A stretch of 64,000 nt of DNA from Buxus sempervirens (Eukaryota > Streptophyta > Magnoliopsida > Buxales > Buxaceae): assembly GCA_947561395.2 (NCBI GenBank), contig OX387183.1, positions 35,266,853 to 35,330,852 of the forward strand, given 5' to 3'. The notes beneath the pieces were generated by a model. The model did not search any database, had not been told where the DNA came from, and worked only from the letters and a program-made list of their open reading frames with translations. Numbering within the stretch: the first letter of the stretch is position 1; each line of letters opens with the position of its first letter. This document shows positions 59,190-64,000 of this stretch, piece after piece. The position numbers and the translations under genes are program-made.

Positions 59190-59944
59190 GCGCTTATCCA
59201 TTGATTTTTTATTATTTTATTTATTTTTTCATTTTCCATTTAATTTAATTACTAGATTTTTTTATTTTCATATTATTTTATTCCTTTGATTTTTCTGTTG
59301 AAGACGCACATGTGTCTTCAAAATTTTTATTTATTTTAATTAGTAGATATTTATCATAAAATGTTATTTTATTATTAGATTTTTTTATTTGATGTCCTTT
59401 CTTCAGCCTTTTGCCACATGTGTAGATTTTCTGAAACTTTTAACTGCTCATATCTTTCTCATCTGATATCCGATTTCAGCAAATTTAGTGTTATTGGAAT
59501 CAGGTTGAAATGTTCTTTCCACTGAGTTAGAATTTAGCAGCAAATTTGGGTTTTTTTAGCAGAAGTGCAAAGTCGCGTCCCAGAGCCAGTTTTGCTCATA
59601 TCACTCTATCCGGGACTCCAATTCCAACAAACTTAGTTGCGTTGGAATCATGTCGAGATGCTCTTTTTGCTAGCACAAGTTTGGGTAGCTGATTTGGGGT
59701 TTATCAGAAAGCCAATTTCTGCTATTTCTAGGTTTGATCAGCTCATAACTTCTTCATCTGGACTTCGATTTGGGCAAACTTGGTGTCGTTAGAACCATAT
59801 CAGAATCCTCTATCCATTGGTATGAAGTTTGGTGGTCAATTTGCACCCGATTAAAAAGTCAAATTTTTTACCCCTTAGGTTTGACTTTTTCTATTAGGGT
59901 TTTATTCTTTCATTTTTTTGGGGTACAAAAATGAGGTGCTGACA
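59190..59944 (-). repeat. LTR fragment related to 610-3004, inverted
   Basis: Read on the minus strand it starts TGTCAGCACCTCATTTTTG and parallels 610-1100 (CAAATTGACCACCAAACTTC, GTCCCGGATA, TGAGCAAAACTGGCTC, ACATGTGTCTTC). Only the first part of the LTR is recognisable; no target duplication (ACCAT after 59944) was found at the other side, so it is truncated. Confidence 0.6.
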
Positions 59945-60620
59945 ACCATATTGCCCACTAAATTTTCTCAGGTTTTTTTCCTTAAAAAGCATTGAGGAAT
60001 GAAATTTAACCATTTCATTTTCCTCCTTAAACTCGTATTCCTGATTATCCCACTTGCACTAGGTTGTAATATGCTTTTATTTGTCATATCATTACAGAGA
60101 AGTGTTTTTCACAAATATATGATTATTCTTTAAACTATATAATTTTTCGTTCTGTTTTCTGGGTTCTGCCCAAGTGTGCTGTAGGTTAGTGAAGTGAAAT
60201 TGCTTCAACTCATTACCCTTCCCTGTGTTTCAAGGAGGTTCCCGTATTTGAATAATCTGTAAGACATAGTGATTGTCAAAGAAGTGCCTTTGCAAATAAA
60301 GTAATATACAGTGACAACGTGAAAAATATCATACTAGAAGATCATTAATTTTTTAAATGTTTTATATATTGCATCCAATAAATAGAAATAACAGAACAAA
60401 CTTTTTAATAAAATAGGGGCAAGAAGATATAAAACATAGATAAGTTTACATACAAAATATATGACTTTTTGAAAGACCCTTAATTTGAAAGAGTGAGATG
60501 GGATGATGACAGCATTATAAAATACAAATAAAGCACGGAATCGTTAATAAATTATTGGTATATATTTAAAGGGTCAAAATATTATAGAATACACATTACA
60601 AAGGTTATGAATCTACAACA
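59945..60620. other. AT-rich DNA before the protease fragment
   Basis: No coding frame, repeat terminus or RNA gene recognised. Confidence 0.5.
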
Positions 60621-60683
60621 TATATGTGCAAAATTTTGTCGATTGTGACAAGAAGGAAGAATGTTACTCCATGGAAATGGGTT

Positions 60684-60824
60684 AGTGAAGAATTTTATTG
60701 GTTAGTGAAGAATTCATGGGGAACCAGTTGGGGAGAGGCTGGATACATAATGATGCAAAGAGATGTTGCTGCAAAGGAAGGCCTCTGTTGTATAGCTATG
60801 GATGCTTCATACCCAACTGCGTGA
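60684..60824 (+). pseudogene. C-terminal fragment of a papain-like cysteine protease (SAG12-like)
   Basis: The frame encodes [20 protein letters not shown] and then [20 protein letters not shown] before a TGA at 60822-60824, matching the last exon of plant papain-family proteases of the senescence-associated SAG12 type. The catalytic Asn of KNSWG is present, but the Cys and His catalytic residues lie in missing upstream sequence. One Gly after the last conserved Cys is replaced by Cys (LCCIAM). A short tandem duplication (GGTTAGTGAAGAATT, twice) disturbs the upstream side. It is a gene fragment, not a working protease. A solo LTR is inserted 40 bases downstream. Confidence 0.75.
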
Positions 60825-60864
60825 AAGTAATGAAACTTCTGCCATGGCAAGATCCGTTACCAAC

Positions 60865-62417
60865 TGATGTACTTTTTCGCAAGTGCACGAATTTGTAACA
60901 AGTAATAAAGTGATGAAATAGAGTGTCGAACCCACAGGGAATTGTAGCTACTAAATATTGAAATTACTATCCTAAATTCTATTTGGATAATCAAAAAGTG
61001 AGATGGGTTTTTAACTAGCAATTAAAATTATTAACTAAGAAAATATAAGAGTAAGATTCAATAAGAGAATTAAAATACTAAAGCATTTGATTTCATCATA
61101 AACAAATCTGAATTAACTCTTGAATACACATGCTACTGAATGTTGTAATCCAATTTGAAAGCGAAAATCCCTATTCTATCCAATGGTCTCTCTCGAGCAC
61201 CAACGAACTTACCTCCCCACGATAACTCACGATATCTCTATGTGAATTTAAAGGCAAAAAGGCACATTAAGATCTGTGGATTTTCATGTACAAAAACACA
61301 AAGGTACATAAACCATGCCAATATCTCTATCAACATGTAGAATATGGTATTTTATCACAGGAAACTAAAATTGTATATCTCCTCTCGGTCTTAATACAAT
61401 TATCAAATACAATTGAATGGTGATCAAATACTCAATTGGGTTAAGCACAATAATAAAATACTCAAAGAATGAATCATAAATCCTTTAGCAATAATATTTA
61501 GAATTAAAACATCATGTTTAGATTACATCAAAGCCTTAGAAATAGAGATTAGTTCATGATTGAACTAAGAACAACCATAAAAAACAGAGTATATTGAAAG
61601 AAAGAGAATAAAAGAGAAGAAATAAACTAATGATGATCCAAGCTCTGATTTCTTGATGTTCTAGCTTCCTTCTCACGTTCCTAGCATCAACTCTCTTCTT
61701 CACATTCCAGCTCTCTCCTTTATAGGAATCCCATAAGCTTGCCCAAAAATCCCTTCAAGAGGAAATAGGAACTTTCCTTCGAAAACTCCTCAGGAAGAGA
61801 GAACTTCCTTTCCTTGTATATCCACGACTTAGAAGTCCAAAAACGACCTAATCTCCTTAATTAGAAACCCCTAAAAATCCTCCTAAAAGCTAGAAGAAAA
61901 TCCCCAAGAAAAAGGAAACAAATCCGCAAAGTTCGGAATTTTATAACAGGTTTTACTACTTGATTGTTCGAACGACTGTCGAACGCGGGTTGAACGCTCA
62001 AGTTAAAAAGCTGTTTCCTCTTCTCTTGTTTGAACTTTCATCGAACGGCCAGCGAACGCTGCTCTCGGGTTTCTCTGTAGATCACCAACGTTCGAACGAC
62101 AAGCGAACGGCCAGCGCACGCTGCTCTTGGGTTTCTCTGTAGATCACCAACATTCGAACGACAAGCAAACGGCCAGCGAACGTTGGCCATAACTTCTGCA
62201 ATTTGACTCCGATTGTTACGCCGTTTGAACCGTGACTTCAATAATCACCAAGAGTATATCTACATCAACAAATTAGGCTCAATTTAGACAATGAAAATAA
62301 AATACAAAGATCAAAGACTTTGACAATTTCTAAGTAAAATTGGGAATTAAATATGAAATAAAACCAGATAAGTCATGAAATTAATGTGCTATAATGTGGT
62401 ATTTTCATGACTTATCA
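60865..62417 (-). mobile_element. Solo LTR or LTR-like unit, 1.55 kb, TSD CCAAC
   Basis: TG...CA unit (TGATGTACTTTTTCGC to ATGACTTATCA on plus) with perfect CCAAC duplications at 60860-60864 and 62418-62422. On the minus strand it begins TGATAAGTCATGAAAATACC, a start seen in plant LTRs. The orientation is inferred from that. A GC-rich word island (GTTCGAACGA, GCGAACGGCCAGCG) lies at 61965-62200. No coding region. Confidence 0.75.
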
Positions 62418-62422
62418 CCAAC

Positions 62423-62916
62423 TACTATGTATATTTTTCTCTTTCTTATACAAACTTATATTAAAAGAAGGAACTTGTGTATTCAGAAAATCAATCGAAC
62501 CTTCTCTTTCTTATCTTGTGTTGTATTGAACATCCGATTCCTGAATTGGCTATCCGAAAGCCTTGTCTCTTCGTTAATACAATAGGTAATATCTATGGCT
62601 CTAGTTTATAGGATGCAACAGAAAATTATATATATACTTTTGACTTTACATGTGTTGAACTATATTGGGGATTGTTGTAAGTAACCTCAACAATTTTTAA
62701 TGAAACAGAAAATTAATCTATGTACTTAGAATATATGCATATCGGAGATCAAAGCTGAATCATAGAGACTCTGCATCCCTGTAATGAATCAGGAAAGAGA
62801 CATGTTATTACATCTTCATTTTTTTTAATCAATTTTAACCTCGTTTGCATGTGCTTATATGTTGAGCTAGACAATGTCTAAGGATGATGAAACAAAAACT
62901 GTAAAGATACTTGTAC
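62423..62916. other. Non-coding DNA
   Basis: AT-rich; no gene, repeat end or RNA seen. Confidence 0.5.
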
Positions 62917-62919
62917 TTA

Positions 62920-63260
62920 CACTACAAAAAATTAGATTTTTTGCGGGGTTCATAAGAATGCTGCAAAATCTAAAATAAATGTTGCTATAGCTATTCGCGA
63001 TGAACATTGTGGTGAACTTACTTTTATCGCTAAAGGTCGTGTCGCAAATAATTTACCGACATTCTTTGAATTCGTCGCCAAAGCTAAACATTTGCGACAT
63101 TCTATAAGAGTCGCTATGTTTGCCACTGTAAATGTAGTACAACGACACCCATATGAATGCCTCTATTTATTTTTGTTAGCGACACACATATGAACGCCGC
63201 AATTTGCTTAATTTAATGACACTTGTGAATGCCGCGATAAATGTTATTTAACGACGAACA
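62920..63260 (+). mobile_element. CACTA (En/Spm) left terminus with subterminal repeats
   Basis: CACTACAAAAAATTAG at 62920 fits the conserved end of CACTA transposons, preceded by TTA (62917-62919) as a possible 3-bp target duplication. Subterminal words recur: CATATGAA(T/C)GCC (63151, 63188), GAATGCCGCG and TCGCCAAAGC/TCGCTAAAGG. The matching right end (TTTTTTGTAGTG) is not in the window, so the full extent is unknown; it probably extends past 64000 or is truncated. Confidence 0.65.
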
Positions 63261-63469
63261 AATGTATGACATTATAGATTTAAATTCTCTTTTTTTTAAA
63301 AAAAGTTCATTTTGTAGTTTCCTTTGAACCTGTGTAAGAATTAATTAACCAATAAATTAAATAGAATTCCAATGTACTGTAACAAAATAATACATTCAAC
63401 AAATTAAAATAAAATAATACATTCAACAAATTAATACATTCCAACGTACTGCAATAATATAACTTTGCA

Positions 63470-63615
63470 TCCCCGTTAAGGATCTCCACAACAGGTATGT
63501 AAGCTCTTCCAATCAGTGTTGCACCAATTGGATTATCATCTTTGACAGTGAATATAACATTAGGAGCCATGTGGGCTCAGTAAATGTGATAATCCTCTAG
63601 CTGAGCCTAAAGCAA
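63470..63615 (-). pseudogene. Phospholipase D C2-domain fragment
   Basis: On the minus strand the frame reads [21 protein letters not shown] and then [13 protein letters not shown], closely matching the C2 calcium/lipid-binding domain of plant phospholipase D alpha. Just upstream, EDYHIY and AHMAPN flank a TGA (63577-63579) where the family has Cys (HIYCAHMA). Homology ends soon after on both sides. The HKD catalytic domains are absent. It is a gene fragment, possibly carried by the CACTA element that begins at 62920. Confidence 0.7.
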
Positions 63616-64000
63616 TCTGAAGTCTTCTCTTTCAAACAAAAACCATCAACATGAGTTCTTAATTACTATTACTTATAAACAAAAACCAAATAATATATGA
63701 GACAAATACTAATATGTATTAAGAAACAATAGATTAAGCCTGATGACATTGCCATTAGAGTCACAAGATCAAGGGATTGATCTCAAATGAAAAAGAAATG
63801 CCCACCTAAATCTTCAATGGTAAAAGGTTGGACCAGAACAAGCTGTTCTCCTTCAAAATGAAAGAGACTGGAAAAAGAAAAGATTACAAAGAAAGAGAAG
63901 ATCAATGAGCCAAGGATGGACAAATAAAGAGACAACAGCAACATTAAAAGAAGAGGCAAAGACAACATAAAAATAAAACAAAAAGAAAGAAGGCCATAGC
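63616..64000. other. Purine-rich DNA at the window edge
   Basis: GA/AA-rich sequence toward the end (63860-63995). No gene recognised; it may belong to the CACTA interior. Confidence 0.4.

Noticed and set aside
60624..60683. N-terminal extension of the protease fragment
   Set aside because: No similarity to the protease family; only the part from about 60684 on matches.

Overview
The window reads as nuclear DNA of a flowering plant. It is AT-rich with T-rich intron-like stretches, telo-box motifs, a plant L1-type LINE, a Copia gag remnant, a hAT MITE, a CACTA end, a plant-mobile-domain-like pseudogene and decayed pieces of papain-like protease and phospholipase D genes. The species cannot be named from this sequence alone. 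Almost nothing here is an intact protein gene; most of the window is nested transposable elements.

The dominant theme is long solo LTRs. I delimited thirteen TG...CA units that begin TGTAACGCC, TGTAAAACC or similar and are flanked by 5-bp target-site duplications (TSDs), ten of them perfect: 610-3004 (GTATC), 3786-9049 (GTTTT/ATTTT), 7215-8396 (GGGTA), 9161-18427 (ATCCC), 10284-16924 (TTACG/TTACA), 12215-15570 (CAACC), 32771-37704 (ATATT), 34832-37118 (TTGCA), 37707-40852 (ACAAT), 42191-45160 (CTTTT), 46878-49885 (AAGAA/AAGAT), 56268-58569 (GCTTT) and 60865-62417 (CCAAC). None has an internal gag-pol region or a partner LTR in the window, and many are nested up to three deep.

Layout. 1-18740: a nest of seven LTR-type units, including a GGTACC-rich minisatellite split by a smaller LTR. 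18940-19365: truncated MITE. 19518-24656: 5'-truncated, inactivated LINE. 24790-29120: a transcribed-looking non-coding region with telo boxes, a TATA box and several box C/D snoRNA genes and snoRNA pseudogenes; this is the most gene-like part of the window. 30819-31338: complete hAT MITE. 32771-40857: a three-element nest. 41948-50880: Copia LTR and gag remnant holding two solo LTRs. 50880-53300: unresolved LTR-like sequence. 54681-59170: plant-mobile-domain-like pseudogene cut by a solo LTR. 59190-64000: LTR fragment, protease fragment with a solo LTR just downstream, CACTA end and PLD fragment.

The best candidates for something undescribed are in the long LTRs. Near the downstream end of their inferred transcript they share a small hairpin whose arms covary between copies (TGAGAT/ATCTCA, TAAGAT/ATCTTA, TGAGAC/GTCTCA). 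Its wobble pairs are G-U only when read in the same orientation as the LTR TATA box and a shared splice-donor-like motif. The same LTRs, and unrelated ones nearby, also carry islands of short GC-rich or palindromic words that differ from copy to copy but sit at equivalent positions.
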